Source of the DNA: Herbaspirillum rubrisubalbicans
Lineage (GTDB): Bacteria > Pseudomonadota > Gammaproteobacteria > Burkholderiales > Burkholderiaceae_D
Direction of reading: 5' to 3'
Assembly: GCF_003719195.1 (NCBI RefSeq)
Contig: NZ_CP024996.1
Coordinates: forward strand, 3,720,001-3,784,000
DNA: 64,000 nt
The notes below the pieces were generated by a model that did not search any database, had not been told where the DNA came from, and saw only the letters and a list, made by a program, of their open reading frames with translations. Below are positions 34,248 through 44,307 of the stretch, in pieces. How positions within the stretch are numbered: the first letter of the stretch is position 1; each line of letters starts with the position of its first letter. The position numbers were made by a program, and so were the translations under genes.

Positions 34248-36113
34248 TTAAGCTACTTCATCCAGTTTCTTGCCGGCCAGCGCGGCGTGGACGCTACGGT
34301 CCATGCGGCGCGCGGCGAATTCCTCGGTGCCGTGCGCCAGGGCATCCACCGCTGCCTTGATGGCGAGATGGTCACTGCCTTGCGCGGCGGCGGTCACGGC
34401 TTCGATCTGGGCTTCGATGGCCACGCGCTCATCTTCTGACAGCAGCGCAGCATCGGCCTGCAGCGCCGAACGGGTGGCCAGGACGATGCGCTCGGCTTCG
34501 ACCTGCTCTTCGCGCAGGGCGCGACGCTGCATATCTTCATCAGCGGAACTGAAGGATTCTTGCAACATGCGGGCGATCTCATCGTCGCCCAGGCCATACG
34601 AGGGTTTCACGGTGATGGAGGCTTCCACGCCGGAAGTCATTTCGCGCGCCGATACCGCCAGCAAGCCATCGGCATCGACCTGGTAGGTCACGCGGATGCG
34701 TGCCGCACCGGCTGCCATGGGTGGGATGCCGCGCAGCTCAAAGCGCGCCAGCGAGCGGCAGTCGGCCACCAGTTCGCGCTCGCCCTGCACCACGTGGATC
34801 GCCATGGCAGTCTGGCCATCCTTGAAGGTGGTAAATTCCTGGGCGCGGGCGCAAGGGATGGTGGAATTGCGCGGGATGACCTTCTCGGCCAGGCCGCCCA
34901 TGGTTTCGATGCCCAGCGACAGCGGGATCACGTCCAGCAGCAGCCAGTCGTCGCCGGGGGCACGGTTGCCGGCCAAGAGATTGGCCTGCACCGCGGCACC
35001 CAGGGCCACCACCTTGTCGGGGTCGATGTTGGACAGCGGGTTGGTCTTGAAGAACTCGCCCACGGCGCGGCGGATGTGCGGCATCCGGGTGGCGCCGCCG
35101 ACCAGCACCACGCCATCCACGTCTTCCACCGTCAAGCCGGCGTCGCGCAGGGCCTTGCGCACCGGGGTCATGGTCTTGGCTACCAGGTGCTGGGTGATCT
35201 CGTTGAATTGCGCCGCGGTGATGGACAGGTGGACTTGCTCGCCGGACTTGAGCGCCGCATCGATCTGCACTTCGTCCTTGGTGGAGAGCAGTTCCTTGAC
35301 CTCGCGCGCCTTGACCATCAAGAGCCGCGTGTCTTCGTCCGACAGGGGCTGCAATTGGGCTTGCTGGCTGATCCAGCAGAACAGACGATGATCGAAGTCA
35401 TCCCCGCCCAGGGCCGAATCGCCACCGGTGGCGAGCACCTCGAAGACGCCGCGCGTGAGCTTGAGGATGGAGATATCGAAGGTGCCGCCGCCCAGGTCGT
35501 AGACGGCGAAGATGCCTTCGGAGGCATTGTCCAGACCATAGGCGATGGCTGCGGCGGTCGGTTCGTTCAACAGGCGCAGCACGTTCAGTCCAGCCAGTTG
35601 CGCGGCATCCTTGGTGGCTTGGCGCTGGGCATCGTCGAAGTAGGCCGGCACCGTGATGACGGCACCCACCAGGTCGTCGCCCAAGGCGTCTTCGGCGGTC
35701 TGGCGCAGCGTGGCCAGGATCTGGGCCGAGACTTCCACCGGGCTCTTGACGCCCGCCACGGTCTTTATCTGCACCATGCCAGGCTGGTCCTGGAAGTCAT
35801 AGGGCATGTTCTCGGCGTGGGCGATGTCCTTGAGGCCACGGCCCATGAAGCGCTTGACCGAGACGATGGTATTGCGCGGGTCGATGGTCTGCGCGGCCTG
35901 GGCCTTGTAGCCGATATTGGCATGGCCATTGGGCAGGTAGCGCACGATGGAAGGCAGCAGTACGCGGCCATCGTCATCGGCCAACACTTCAGGGATGCTG
36001 TTGCGCACGGTGGCCACCAGCGAATTGGTGGTGCCCAGGTCGATGCCAACGGCCAGACGGCGCTGGTGCGGCGCGGTGGACATGCCCGGTTCGGAAATCT
36101 GCAGTAAAGCCAT
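34248..36113 (-). CDS. hscA: Hsp70-type Fe-S chaperone HscA
   Basis: 621 aa. ATPase domain with [27 protein letters not shown] and [15 protein letters not shown]; substrate-binding domain and helical lid at the C-terminus. It acts with HscB to transfer clusters from IscU, whose LPPVK motif is present in this operon. No ribosome site is obvious; Met1 ([10 protein letters not shown]) is the family-like start, with Met11 an alternative. It lies 24 bp downstream of a LysE-type exporter gene inserted after hscB. Confidence 0.95.
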   Translation of the reverse strand: MALLQISEPGMSTAPHQRRLAVGIDLGTTNSLVATVRNSIPEVLADDDGRVLLPSIVRYLPNGHANIGYKAQAAQTIDPRNTIVSVKRFMGRGLKDIAHAENMPYDFQDQPGMVQIKTVAGVKSPVEVSAQILATLRQTAEDALGDDLVGAVITVPAYFDDAQRQATKDAAQLAGLNVLRLLNEPTAAAIAYGLDNASEGIFAVYDLGGGTFDISILKLTRGVFEVLATGGDSALGGDDFDHRLFCWISQQAQLQPLSDEDTRLLMVKAREVKELLSTKDEVQIDAALKSGEQVHLSITAAQFNEITQHLVAKTMTPVRKALRDAGLTVEDVDGVVLVGGATRMPHIRRAVGEFFKTNPLSNIDPDKVVALGAAVQANLLAGNRAPGDDWLLLDVIPLSLGIETMGGLAEKVIPRNSTIPCARAQEFTTFKDGQTAMAIHVVQGERELVADCRSLARFELRGIPPMAAGAARIRVTYQVDADGLLAVSAREMTSGVEASITVKPSYGLGDDEIARMLQESFSSADEDMQRRALREEQVEAERIVLATRSALQADAALLSEDERVAIEAQIEAVTAAAQGSDHLAIKAAVDALAHGTEEFAARRMDRSVHAALAGKKLDEVA

Positions 36114-36137
36114 AGGAGGTGGACGGGTCGTGAAGCG

Positions 36138-36764
36138 TTATTCAGGTAAGGCCATCCGAATGCCGAGGCCGATGAAGGCGCAACCTGCAAGGCGGTTCAG
36201 ATGGACGGAAGCGGTGGCGCGGCGGCGGAAGTAGGCGCCGACGCTGCCGGAAAAAAGCGCGATGGCGCTGAAGATGACAAAGGCCTGGACAATGAACAGC
36301 AGCGCCAGCACCAGCATCTGCAAGGCTTCATGGCCGGCTTCGCGCCGCACGAACTGCGGCAGGAAGGCGATGAAGAACAGCGTCACCTTGGGATTGAGCA
36401 TGTTGGCCAGCACGCTTTGCCAGTAGATGCGACGCAGCGGTACGGCGCTCATGCCCTGCCCGTCCGCAGCCAGCGCGATGCCGGCCGAGGCCGAGCGCAG
36501 TGTGCGCACGCCGAGATAGGCCAGGTAAGCCGCGCCCGCATATTGCAGGGCGTGATAGGCCGGCGCGTAGGCCTTGATGAGGGCGGCAAAACCCAGCACC
36601 GCCAGCAGCGTATGGAAGATCAATCCCGAGCAGAAACCGGCGGCCGCCACCAGGCCGGCCTGGCGACCTTGCGCGACGCCACGGGTGAGCACGTAGAGGT
36701 TGTCCGGGCCGGGGGCCAGGGTCAGCGTCATGGCGGCCAGCAGGAAGAGGAACAGGTCGGGCAT
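36138..36764 (-). CDS. LysE/RhtB family amino-acid exporter
   Basis: 208 aa with about six hydrophobic segments. N-terminal MPDLFLFLLAAMTLTLAPGPDNLYVLTRG is the LysE/RhtB signature, and LANMLNPKVTLFFIAFLPQF is the conserved central motif. The family exports amino acids or related compounds. Start at 36764 chosen from this signature. The gene lies between hscB (29 bp) and hscA (24 bp) on the same strand, an unusual guest inside the isc operon; no functional link to Fe-S assembly is evident. Confidence 0.92.
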   Translation of the reverse strand: MPDLFLFLLAAMTLTLAPGPDNLYVLTRGVAQGRQAGLVAAAGFCSGLIFHTLLAVLGFAALIKAYAPAYHALQYAGAAYLAYLGVRTLRSASAGIALAADGQGMSAVPLRRIYWQSVLANMLNPKVTLFFIAFLPQFVRREAGHEALQMLVLALLFIVQAFVIFSAIALFSGSVGAYFRRRATASVHLNRLAGCAFIGLGIRMALPE

Positions 36765-36793
36765 GGGCGGCTTTCGCGGATCAGTTTCGCAGA

Positions 36794-37309
36794 TCAGCCT
36801 TCGATCAGGGCGAAGGCATCGCCGATCTCGGCACCGAACTTGTCGAGGAACATCAATTGGCGCACCAGTTGTCCGGCCGCAGCGTAATCGGCGGCATCGA
36901 GCAGCGCTTCGATGCGGGCGATCTCGGCTTTCTTCTCGGCCAGCAGTTCGGCGTTGAGGCGTTCCAGCGCATCGACATCCTTGCCGGCCTTGGCATCGTC
37001 GAGCATTTCGCGCCACTCCATCTGCTGCATCAGGAAGGCCGGGGCCATGGCGGTATTGGACTCGGTCTGCAAGTCCACGCCATGCAGCTCGCACAGGTAC
37101 CGGGCGCGCTTCAGGGGATTCTTCAGCGTCTGGTAGGCCTCGTTGGCGCGGGTAGCCCATTGCATGGCCACGCGCTTTTCGGCGTCGCTGGCATGGGCGA
37201 ACTTGTCCGGGTGAGCTTGGCTCTGCACCTGGTGGTATGCCTGCTCCAGCGCCTTCTGGTCGACGGCAAAGCGTTGCGGCAACTGGAACAGGTCGTAGTG
37301 GTTTTGCAT
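36794..37309 (-). CDS. hscB: Fe-S co-chaperone HscB
   Basis: 171 aa. J domain at the N-terminus (NHYDLFQLPQRFAVDQKALE) with the HPD motif at 33-35 (QAHPDKFAH), followed by the HscB oligomerisation/IscU-binding C-terminal domain. It delivers IscU to HscA. The start at 37309 gives the canonical J-domain N-terminus. It is separated from iscA by 202 bp that include a terminator, unlike the close spacing in enterics. Confidence 0.94.
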   Translation of the reverse strand: MQNHYDLFQLPQRFAVDQKALEQAYHQVQSQAHPDKFAHASDAEKRVAMQWATRANEAYQTLKNPLKRARYLCELHGVDLQTESNTAMAPAFLMQQMEWREMLDDAKAGKDVDALERLNAELLAEKKAEIARIEALLDAADYAAAGQLVRQLMFLDKFGAEIGDAFALIEG

Positions 37310-37311
37310 GG

Positions 37312-37349
37312 CTGAAAAATAAAAAAGCCTGTCGGACGGCAACAGGCTT
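37312..37349 (-). terminator. terminator within isc operon, between iscA and hscB
   Basis: Minus strand AAGCCTGT ... ACAGGCTT (37342-37349 with 37325-37332) followed by TTTTTTATTTTT. It ends directly at the hscB start region, so hscB-fdx transcription needs read-through or a promoter in 37350-37511. Confidence 0.85.
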
Positions 37350-37511
37350 GGCACATCAAGGACGGCACGGTGACCAGGCGGCCCCGCATGGCGCTATCAC
37401 AAGGCTGTCACAAGGCTATCACGAGCCGGCTAAGCACTGGCCGCTGCGCCACCACGGCGGCGCGACGGCATCGGCGATGATCCCATCCGGGGTCGGGGAT
37501 CAGATTCAGAT

Positions 37512-37835
37512 TCAGATGCGGAAGCTTTCGCCGCAACCGCACTCATCCTTGACGTTGGGATTCTGGAACTTGAACCCTTCGTTCAAGCCTTCGCGGGCAA
37601 AGTCCAGCTCAGTGCCATCGATGTAGGGCAGGCTCTTGGGATCGACGAAGACGCGCACGCCATGCGACTCGAAGACGGTGTCTTCGGCCGCTTGTTCATC
37701 CACATACTCCAGCTTGTAGGCCAGGCCGGAGCAGCCGGTGGTACGCACGCCCAGGCGCAGGCCGATGCCCTTGCCACGGCGCTCCATGTAGCGGCTGATG
37801 TGTTTTGCTGCCTTCTCTGTCAACGTGATTGCCAT
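37512..37835 (-). CDS. iscA: A-type Fe-S carrier IscA
   Basis: 107 aa. The three conserved cysteines are Cys35 (TTGCSGLAY) and Cys99/Cys101 (DECGCGESF). It carries Fe-S clusters or iron to target proteins. Located 55 bp after iscU and followed by a terminator. Confidence 0.96.
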   Translation of the reverse strand: MAITLTEKAAKHISRYMERRGKGIGLRLGVRTTGCSGLAYKLEYVDEQAAEDTVFESHGVRVFVDPKSLPYIDGTELDFAREGLNEGFKFQNPNVKDECGCGESFRI

Positions 37836-37890
37836 GATGCTTGCCTTACGAAATCGAAAACGGCCGATGCCTGTTGCCGGGAAACGCCAC

Positions 37891-38295
37891 TCAGGCGGCC
37901 TTGGCCTTCTGGTCCTCGCCGTGCTTGGCCTTGTAGTCCTGCACCGCCGCCTTGATGGCGTCTTCGGCCAGGATCGAGCAGTGGATCTTCACCGGCGGCA
38001 GCGCCAGTTCTTCGGCGATCTGGGTGTTCTTGATGGACAGCGCTTCGTCCAGGGTCTTGCCCTTGACCCATTCGGTCACCAGCGAGGAAGAGGCAATGGC
38101 CGAACCGCAGCCATAGGTCTTGAACTTGGCATCCTGGATCACGCCATCGGCGCCGACCTTGATCTGCAGCTTCATCACGTCGCCGCAGGCCGGCGCGCCG
38201 ACCATGCCGGTCCCCACGGTGTCATCGCCCTTTTCGAAGGCGCCGACGTTGCGGGGGTTTTCATAGTGGTCGAGTACTTTTTCCGAATAAGACAT
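37891..38295 (-). CDS. iscU: Fe-S scaffold protein IscU
   Basis: 134 aa. Cluster ligands Cys37, Asp39, Cys63, His105 and Cys106 are present, as is the HscA recognition motif LPPVK (99-103). GGGAGC precedes the ATG. It is located 78 bp after iscS. Confidence 0.97.
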   Translation of the reverse strand: MSYSEKVLDHYENPRNVGAFEKGDDTVGTGMVGAPACGDVMKLQIKVGADGVIQDAKFKTYGCGSAIASSSLVTEWVKGKTLDEALSIKNTQIAEELALPPVKIHCSILAEDAIKAAVQDYKAKHGEDQKAKAA

Positions 38296-38373
38296 GTTCT
38301 TGCTCCCTAGATGATGGTTTCACCCATCGCCCTGCCCTGCTGCAGCTGCTGGCGATGGCTGGCAGAGTCCTGA

Positions 38374-39627
38374 TTAGTGGGCCGCCCACTGGATGGTGGA
38401 CAGGTCCACGCCGTCCTTGTACATGTCCCACAGCGGGGACAGTTCACGCAGCTTGCCGACCTTGCTCTTGATCAGTTCGATGGTGAAGTCGATGTCTTCC
38501 TCGGTGGTGAAGCGACCGATGGTGAAGCGGATCGAGCTGTGCGCCAGTTCGTCGCTGCGGCCCAGGGCGCGCAGCACGTAGGACGGTTCCAGGCTGGCCG
38601 AGGTGCAGGCCGAGCCGGAAGAGACGGCGATATCCTTGATGGCCATGATCAGCGACTCACCTTCCACGTAGTTGAAGCTCACGTTCAGGTTGTGGGGCAC
38701 GCGATGCTCCATGTCACCATTGATGTAGGTTTCTTCGATTTCCTGCAAGCCCTTGGCCAGGCGGTCGCGCAGGGCGCGGATGCGGGCCAGTTCGCTGTCC
38801 ATTTCTTCACGTGCGATGCGGAAGGCTTCACCCATGCCCACGATCTGGTGGGTAGCCAGGGTGCCCGAACGCAGGCCGCGCTCATGACCACCGCCGTGCA
38901 TCTGCGCTTCGATGCGCACGCGCGGCTTGCGGCGCACGTAGAGCGCACCGATGCCCTTGGGGCCGTAGCTCTTGTGAGCCGAGAAGCTCATCAGGTCGAC
39001 CTTCCAGTTTTCCAGGTCGATCTTCACCTTGCCGGTGGCTTGCGCCGCGTCGCAGTGGAAGATGATGCCCTTGGAGCGGCACAATTCACCGATTTCCGGT
39101 ACCGGCTGGATCACGCCGATTTCATTGTTGACCAGCATCACCGAGACCAGGATGGTGTCTGGACGCAGCGCTGCGGCGATCTGCTCGACGGTGACTAAGC
39201 CATTGTCCTGCGGCTGCAGGTAGGTGGCTTCGAAGCCCACGCGCTCCAGTTCGCGGAAGGTGTCCAGTACCGCCTTGTGCTCGGTCTTGACGGTGATGAT
39301 GTGCTTGCCCTTGGACTTGTAGAACTGCGCCGCACCCTTGATGGCCAGGTTGTTGCTCTCGGTGGCGCCGGAAGTCCAGATGATCTCGCGCGAATCGGCG
39401 TTGACCAGCTTGGCCACTTCTTCACGCGCCTCTTCCACCGCCTTTTCAGCGGTCCAGCCATACATGTGGCTGCGCGAGGCGGGATTGCCGAACTGCTCGC
39501 GCAGGTAAGGGATCATCTTGTCGGCCACGCGCGGATCGACCGGGGTGGTCGCCGAGTAATCCATGTAGATCGGGAAGTGCGGAGCCTTGATGGTCTCCAG
39601 CAGGCTTTTTTCCAGGGGTGCGTTCAT
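38374..39627 (-). CDS. iscS: cysteine desulfurase IscS
   Basis: 417 aa PLP enzyme that takes sulfur from cysteine for Fe-S clusters and tRNA thiolation. PLP lysine Lys219 ([12 protein letters not shown]) and the persulfide Cys341 ([16 protein letters not shown]) are present. The ATG at 39627 has GGAG upstream; the N-terminus carries about 12 extra residues before [13 protein letters not shown] compared with E. coli. 16 bp after iscR. Confidence 0.97.
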   Translation of the reverse strand: MNAPLEKSLLETIKAPHFPIYMDYSATTPVDPRVADKMIPYLREQFGNPASRSHMYGWTAEKAVEEAREEVAKLVNADSREIIWTSGATESNNLAIKGAAQFYKSKGKHIITVKTEHKAVLDTFRELERVGFEATYLQPQDNGLVTVEQIAAALRPDTILVSVMLVNNEIGVIQPVPEIGELCRSKGIIFHCDAAQATGKVKIDLENWKVDLMSFSAHKSYGPKGIGALYVRRKPRVRIEAQMHGGGHERGLRSGTLATHQIVGMGEAFRIAREEMDSELARIRALRDRLAKGLQEIEETYINGDMEHRVPHNLNVSFNYVEGESLIMAIKDIAVSSGSACTSASLEPSYVLRALGRSDELAHSSIRFTIGRFTTEEDIDFTIELIKSKVGKLRELSPLWDMYKDGVDLSTIQWAAH

Positions 39628-39643
39628 ATGTGCTTGCTCCAAA

Positions 39644-40138
39644 TCAGGCTGCGGCTTGCGGGCGGTGCAATACCACCACGCTCTGCGAGTCGGCGGCGCG
39701 ATGCTCCACCGGCTTGGGTTCTTTTTGCTGGTCGACCAGGTCCTGGAGCGATACCGAATCCAGGTACTCGACCATTTTTTCATTCAGGGTGGACCACAGC
39801 TCATGCGTCATGCAGCGCGCCCCGCCAGGATGGGCAGCACTGTGGCAATTTTCCTTGCCACCGCACTGGGTTGCATCCAGGGGTTCGTCCACCGCGATGA
39901 TGATGTCGGCCACCGACACGTCGGCGGCCTTGCGGGCGAGATTGTAACCACCGCCGGGGCCCCTGACGGACTCGACGATCTGGTGACGCCGCAACTTGCC
40001 GAACAACTGCTCCAGATATGATAAAGAAATTTCCTGGCGCTCGCTGATGGCCGACAACGTGACGGGGCCCTTGCCCTGGCGCAAGGCCAGGTCAATCATC
40101 GCCGTCACGGCAAAACGACCTTTGGTGGTTAGACGCAT
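39644..40138 (-). CDS. iscR: Fe-S-sensing regulator IscR
   Basis: 164 aa Rrf2-family regulator. [19 protein letters not shown] start, winged HTH, and cluster-binding cysteines Cys92, Cys98 and Cys109 with His112 ([22 protein letters not shown]); the third Cys is five residues later than in E. coli because the loop is longer. It represses the isc operon when it holds a 2Fe-2S cluster. A matching type 1 site overlaps its promoter. An Ala-rich C-terminal tail extends past the core domain. Confidence 0.96.
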   Translation of the reverse strand: MRLTTKGRFAVTAMIDLALRQGKGPVTLSAISERQEISLSYLEQLFGKLRRHQIVESVRGPGGGYNLARKAADVSVADIIIAVDEPLDATQCGGKENCHSAAHPGGARCMTHELWSTLNEKMVEYLDSVSLQDLVDQQKEPKPVEHRAADSQSVVVLHRPQAAA

Positions 40139-40185
40139 GGATTCCGCTCCAGAAACAAATGAACCGGCACGGCCGGCTGCCCTGA

Positions 40186-40210
40186 ATTCCCGAATATTTG
40201 AGTCAAGTAT
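40186..40210 (-). promoter_or_regulatory. IscR type 1 binding site
   Basis: Minus strand ATACTTGACT-caaat-ATTCGGGAAT. The left half fits the type 1 consensus ATASYYGACT exactly; the right half matches partly. It overlaps the -10 region of the iscR promoter, consistent with autorepression. Confidence 0.72.
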
Positions 40211-40234
40211 AACAAACCCGAGTAATTCTGTCAG
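40206..40234 (-). promoter_or_regulatory. sigma-70 promoter of isc operon
   Basis: Minus strand CTGACA (40229-40234), 17-bp spacer, TATACT (40206-40211), about 70 bp before the iscR start. Confidence 0.7.
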
Positions 40235-40462
40235 GTACCCTTGCTTTTCCTTCATATCGATCAAAAACCGGCCGGCATCAAATTCCGGCGAAACTTGTCT
40301 GACCTCTTGCGCAAAGTGCGCTACTCTCACGGGGACGGCTGGCATCGGCGTCGTGCCGGCTTATCGATCTGGTAAGATGACGCGACAATTTCCACCCGGC
40401 CAGATGCGGACCACCCACAACAACACCAGTCGGGTCCGCCAGCGCCCCCATCAAAGAACGAT

Positions 40463-41230
40463 ATGGATGTAAGCGATACCCCCAACCCGCTGCTGCGCCC
40501 GCGCCGCAAGCCCCAGAGCCTGTCGCAGGAGGTGGTGGCGACCTTGTCGGCCATGATCGACAACGGCAGCATCAAACCGGGCGAAAAACTGCCCACCGAG
40601 TCCGAAATCATGCAGACCCAGGGGGTCTCGCGCACCGTCGTGCGCGAAGCCATCTCGCGCCTGCAGGCCGCCGGCCTGGTGGAAACCCGCCATGGCATCG
40701 GTACCTTCGTACTGGAAGCCAAGAAGGGTTCCAACATCAACATCGATCCGGCCACCATCACCACCATGCGTGACCTGCTGGCGCTGCTGGAGTTGCGCAT
40801 CAGCCTGGAAACCGAGACGGCCGGCCTGGCCGCGGCCCGCCGCAGCGAAGAGCAATTGCAGGAAATCCGCGAAGCCCTGAACCTGTTCAGAGAAAACCAG
40901 CAGAACGGCGGCGATACCGTGGGCCCGGATTTCCGCTTCCACTTCGCCATTGCCAACGCCACCGGCAACCGCTATTTCATCGAGATCATCAGCCATCTCG
41001 GCATGGGCGTGATCCCGCGCAAGCGCATCAACACCGCCGAACTGGCCCACGACCAGCAGTCCAGCTACCTGGACCGGGTGCAGCGCGAGCATGAAGATAT
41101 CTTCGATGCCATCGCCCGCGGCGACTCCGAAGCGGCCCGGGCGGCCATGCGCAATCACCTCACCAACAGCCGCGAACGACTGCGGCGCGCACAGCAGGAA
41201 GCCGAATCCGGCGCCACCACCGGCGCCTGA
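40463..41230 (+). CDS. FadR-subfamily GntR regulator of aldarate genes
   Basis: 255 aa. N-terminal winged HTH (SLSQEVVATLSAMIDNGSIKPGEKLPTESEIMQTQGVSRTVVREAISRLQAAGLVETRHG, quoted in overlapping parts) and an all-helical FCD effector domain with conserved Asp/His residues (DFRFHFAIANATGNRYF, REHEDIFDAIARGD). Directly upstream of kdgD and part of the galactarate/glucarate locus, so an aldarate or its dehydration product is the likely effector. Two matching 20-bp palindromes in front of kdgD and the transporter are its probable operators. Confidence 0.9.
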   Translation: MDVSDTPNPLLRPRRKPQSLSQEVVATLSAMIDNGSIKPGEKLPTESEIMQTQGVSRTVVREAISRLQAAGLVETRHGIGTFVLEAKKGSNINIDPATITTMRDLLALLELRISLETETAGLAAARRSEEQLQEIREALNLFRENQQNGGDTVGPDFRFHFAIANATGNRYFIEIISHLGMGVIPRKRINTAELAHDQQSSYLDRVQREHEDIFDAIARGDSEAARAAMRNHLTNSRERLRRAQQEAESGATTGA

Positions 41231-41347
41231 CACCTGCACGCTTGCCGATCCGCCTGGGCGGGTCGGCGCCCTCTCCCCTCCTCCTTACTACCTCCCCGCA
41301 AACACCCTCTTGCTCGACCAGAAAGTACTGGCTTTCTCAAATCTTAT

Positions 41348-41367
41348 GTTGTACGATGACTGATATC
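41348..41367. promoter_or_regulatory. putative GntR operator upstream of kdgD
   Basis: GTTGTACGATGACTGATATC, a 20-bp imperfect palindrome; 15 of 20 bases agree with the palindrome upstream of the transporter at 48863-48882 (opposite strand). It lies about 100 bp before kdgD. Confidence 0.62.
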
Positions 41368-41469
41368 CTATGCGGATAAAGAGATTCAAGAGACAACACC
41401 AAGAACAATGTCTTCATTTCCATCCAACTCATCCCATCCATCCCATTTTTAACGGCGTCGAGCGCAACC

Positions 41470-42390
41470 ATGTCCCAGTACACTCCCCAAGACCTCAAAC
41501 AGATCCTCTCTTCCGGCCTGCTGTCGTTCCCGCTGACGGACTTCGATGAGCAAGGCGATTTCCGCCCCAAGACCTATATCGAGCGCCTGGAATGGCTGGC
41601 CCCGTATGGCGCCAGCGCCCTGTTCGCCGCCGGTGGCACCGGTGAATTCTTCTCCCTGGTGCCGGGTGAATATTCGGACATCATCCGTACCGCCGTCGAC
41701 ACCTGCCGTGGCAAGGTGCCCATCATCGCCGGCGCCGGTGGTTCTACCCGCGCTGCCATCGCCTATGCCCAGCAAGCCGAGCGCCTGGGCGCACACGGCA
41801 TCCTGCTCATGCCCCACTACCTGACCGAAGCCAGCCAGGACGGCATCGCCGCCCACGTGGAAGCGGTCTGCAAGTCGGTCAACTTCGGCGTCATCATCTA
41901 CAACCGTGCCGTCTGCAAGCTCAATGCCGATACCCTGCAAAAGCTGGCCGAGCGCTGCCCCAACCTGATCGGCTTCAAGGATGGCATCGGCGAGATCGAA
42001 CCGATGGTGCATATCCGCCGCAAGCTCGGTGACCGTTTCACCTACCTGGGTGGCCTGCCGACCGCCGAAGTCTATGCCGCCGCCTACAAGGCGCTGGGCG
42101 TGCCGGTGTATTCCTCGGCCGTGTTCAACTTCATCCCCAAGACCGCCGTGCAGTTCTACCAAGCCATTGCCAAGGATGACCACGACACCGTGGGCAAGCT
42201 GATCGATGAATTCTTCCTGCCCTACTTGGCCATCCGCAACCGCAAGGCCGGTTATGCCGTGTCCATCGTCAAGGCCGGTGCCCGCATCGTCGGTCATGAC
42301 GCCGGCCCGGTGCGCACGCCCTTGACCGACTGCACCCCGGAAGAACACGAAGAACTGGCAGCTCTGATCCAGAAGCTGGGCCCGCAATAA
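41470..42390 (+). CDS. kdgD: 5-dehydro-4-deoxyglucarate dehydratase
   Basis: 306 aa, DapA/NAL superfamily. It converts 5-keto-4-deoxyglucarate to 2-oxoglutarate semialdehyde with loss of water and CO2. Schiff-base Lys170 ([10 protein letters not shown]), Tyr144 (IIYNRAVC) and the GGTGEFFSL loop are visible. Start at 41470, N-terminus [25 protein letters not shown]. It follows its regulator and shares an operator with the garP-garD unit. The last pathway enzyme, semialdehyde dehydrogenase, is not in the window. Confidence 0.95.
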   Translation: MSQYTPQDLKQILSSGLLSFPLTDFDEQGDFRPKTYIERLEWLAPYGASALFAAGGTGEFFSLVPGEYSDIIRTAVDTCRGKVPIIAGAGGSTRAAIAYAQQAERLGAHGILLMPHYLTEASQDGIAAHVEAVCKSVNFGVIIYNRAVCKLNADTLQKLAERCPNLIGFKDGIGEIEPMVHIRRKLGDRFTYLGGLPTAEVYAAAYKALGVPVYSSAVFNFIPKTAVQFYQAIAKDDHDTVGKLIDEFFLPYLAIRNRKAGYAVSIVKAGARIVGHDAGPVRTPLTDCTPEEHEELAALIQKLGPQ

Positions 42391-42436
42391 GCCCGAGGGA
42401 GCACTGGGCAAGGTGGTCCCTTTCTTCATAGGGACC

Positions 42437-42476
42437 AAAAAAAAACCTCCGTGGCCAAGGCCACGGAGGTTTTTTC
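42437..42476. terminator. bidirectional terminator kdgD / chemoreceptor
   Basis: AACCTCCGTGGCC (42444-42456) pairs with GGCCACGGAGGTT (42459-42471), flanked by A9 on the left and T6 on the right, serving both convergent genes. Confidence 0.93.
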
Positions 42477-42537
42477 CTTCATATAGAGTCAATTCAGGGC
42501 CAAGCCGGCAAGCGTAGCCGGCGTCGCCCCGCCAGGA

Positions 42538-44307
42538 TCAGAACTCTTCCCAATCCTGTGCATCGTCCTTGAGACGGCTGGCGGGCGCAGCAGGCGCTGC
42601 CTTGGCGGGCTTGGCCGGGGGCAGCTTGGGAGCGGCCTTGGCAGCCGCCGACGCAGCAGTGACAGCGGCCACGGGCGCCGGGGCTGGTGCCGCCGGCGGC
42701 GGTGCCACGGAGGCCACCGGCGCCGCACGCGGCTTGGGTGCGCTGGCAGCCTGCTGTGCATTGATCTTGAAGATGCTGACCGCACCCACCAGGTTGGTGG
42801 CCTGGGCCTGCAACGACTGGGCGGCCGCAGCAGCCTGCTCCACCAAGGCGGCGTTCTGCTGGGTCACTTCATCCATCTGGGTGATGGCGCGGTTGACCTG
42901 CTCGATACCGGTGCTCTGTTCGCGGCTGGCTTCGGCGATCTCGCCCACGATGTCGGTGACGCGCTGCACGCTGGTGACCACTTCGCTCATGGTGGCGCCG
43001 GCCTGTTCGACCAGTTGGCTGCCGGCCTCGACCTTGTCCACCGAATCATCGATGAGCGACTTGATTTCCTTGGCTGCCGCCGCCGAACGCTGGGCCAGCG
43101 AACGCACTTCGGACGCCACCACCGCAAAGCCACGGCCCTGCTCGCCGGCACGTGCCGCTTCCACCGCCGCGTTCAAGGCCAGAATGTTGGTCTGGAAGGC
43201 AATGCCATCGATGACGCTGATGATATCGACGATCTTGCGCGAAGAGGCATTGATGGCCTGCATGGTATCGACCACCTGGGCTACCACTTCCCCACCCTTG
43301 CTGGCCGTGGAAGAAGCAGAATGCGCCAGTTGGTTGGCCTGCAAGGCGTTGTCGGCATTCTGCTTGACGGTGCCGGTCAACTGCTCCATCGAGGCGGCCG
43401 TCTCTTCCAGAGAGCTGGCCTGCTGCTCGGTACGCGAAGACAGGTCCATGTTGCCCGCGGCGATTTCCTTGGCGCTGGTATCGATGCTGTCGGAACTGCT
43501 GCGCACGCGTGAGACGGTGGTCAAGAGCGCCTGCTGCATACTGCGGATGGCGGCGAACAGGCGGCCGATTTCATTGCTGCTCTGGACCTCGACCTTGGTG
43601 GTCAGGTCGCCATTGGCCACCAGATCCAGCAGGTGCACGGCGCGGTTGAGCGGGGTCAGCACGATATTGCGCAGCATGAAGTGCACGCCGATGACCAGGA
43701 ACATGGCGCCGATGAGGCCCACCACCACCAGCCAGACCACCATGCTGTACTCGCGCTGACGTTCATTGGCAGCCGTGTCGTTGAGCTTCATGGCGCGCTT
43801 CTGGAATTCATCCAGCGCCTTGGAAAAACGCGCGCCGGCGGGATTGATCTGCTTGTCGTTGAGTTCCGAATAGGCGCTTGCATCGCCCGCCTTGAGCAGG
43901 CCGGAAGCCTTCATCAGCAGTTCAGACAAGCTACGCGCCGATTCGATGAGTTCTTTCTTGACCACCGGCTCCTCGCCGGCCAAGTCAGGCAACTTACTGA
44001 ATTCATCCACGAATTTGAGGCCGCGCTCATAGCTGCCCTGGGCACTCTTCAAGGCGCCTTCGGCGATGGCCGGATCGTTCTTTTCCTTGAGGTTGGCATA
44101 GGCGCGGGTCAAGGCCGAACGCGTGCGCGTGCTGTCCTTGTAGGCGTCATTGATGATGATCACGTGCTCGGCAATCTCGTGCACATATTCGGTCGCTTGG
44201 TTGGCGCGGCCCAGCGCAAAGATGCCCACTGCAGCACCCACCACGATCATGATTGAAAACAGCGCAAGCGCGCTCATCAGGCTGAAGCGAACCGTCAGAT
44301 TCCGCAT
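42538..44307 (-). CDS. methyl-accepting chemotaxis protein with C-terminal tether
   Basis: 589 aa. TM1 (about 8-30), helical Tar-like periplasmic sensor (about 35-190), TM2 (about 193-215), HAMP, signalling hairpin with [20 protein letters not shown] tip, then an Ala/Pro-rich linker and the terminal pentapeptide DWEEF, resembling the NWETF tether that binds CheR/CheB in high-abundance receptors. It lies between kdgD and the lactonase-garD-garP genes, so aldaric acids are candidate attractants; this is inference. Adenine-rich upstream region, no clear FliA promoter. Confidence 0.93.
   Translation of the reverse strand: MRNLTVRFSLMSALALFSIMIVVGAAVGIFALGRANQATEYVHEIAEHVIIINDAYKDSTRTRSALTRAYANLKEKNDPAIAEGALKSAQGSYERGLKFVDEFSKLPDLAGEEPVVKKELIESARSLSELLMKASGLLKAGDASAYSELNDKQINPAGARFSKALDEFQKRAMKLNDTAANERQREYSMVVWLVVVGLIGAMFLVIGVHFMLRNIVLTPLNRAVHLLDLVANGDLTTKVEVQSSNEIGRLFAAIRSMQQALLTTVSRVRSSSDSIDTSAKEIAAGNMDLSSRTEQQASSLEETAASMEQLTGTVKQNADNALQANQLAHSASSTASKGGEVVAQVVDTMQAINASSRKIVDIISVIDGIAFQTNILALNAAVEAARAGEQGRGFAVVASEVRSLAQRSAAAAKEIKSLIDDSVDKVEAGSQLVEQAGATMSEVVTSVQRVTDIVGEIAEASREQSTGIEQVNRAITQMDEVTQQNAALVEQAAAAAQSLQAQATNLVGAVSIFKINAQQAASAPKPRAAPVASVAPPPAAPAPAPVAAVTAASAAAKAAPKLPPAKPAKAAPAAPASRLKDDAQDWEEF

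Larger units (their letters stand above)
40139..40462. other. divergent control region iscR / GntR gene
   Basis: 324 bp. The left half contains the iscR promoter and IscR site. Near 40368-40388, TAAGATGAC followed by CGACAA weakly resembles half of the operator found before kdgD and garP, possibly for autoregulation of the GntR gene. Nothing else is recognised. Confidence 0.45.

Noticed and set aside
34560..36107. 515-codon open frame antisense to hscA
   Set aside because: Lies wholly opposite hscA and reads as His/Gly-rich mirror sequence.
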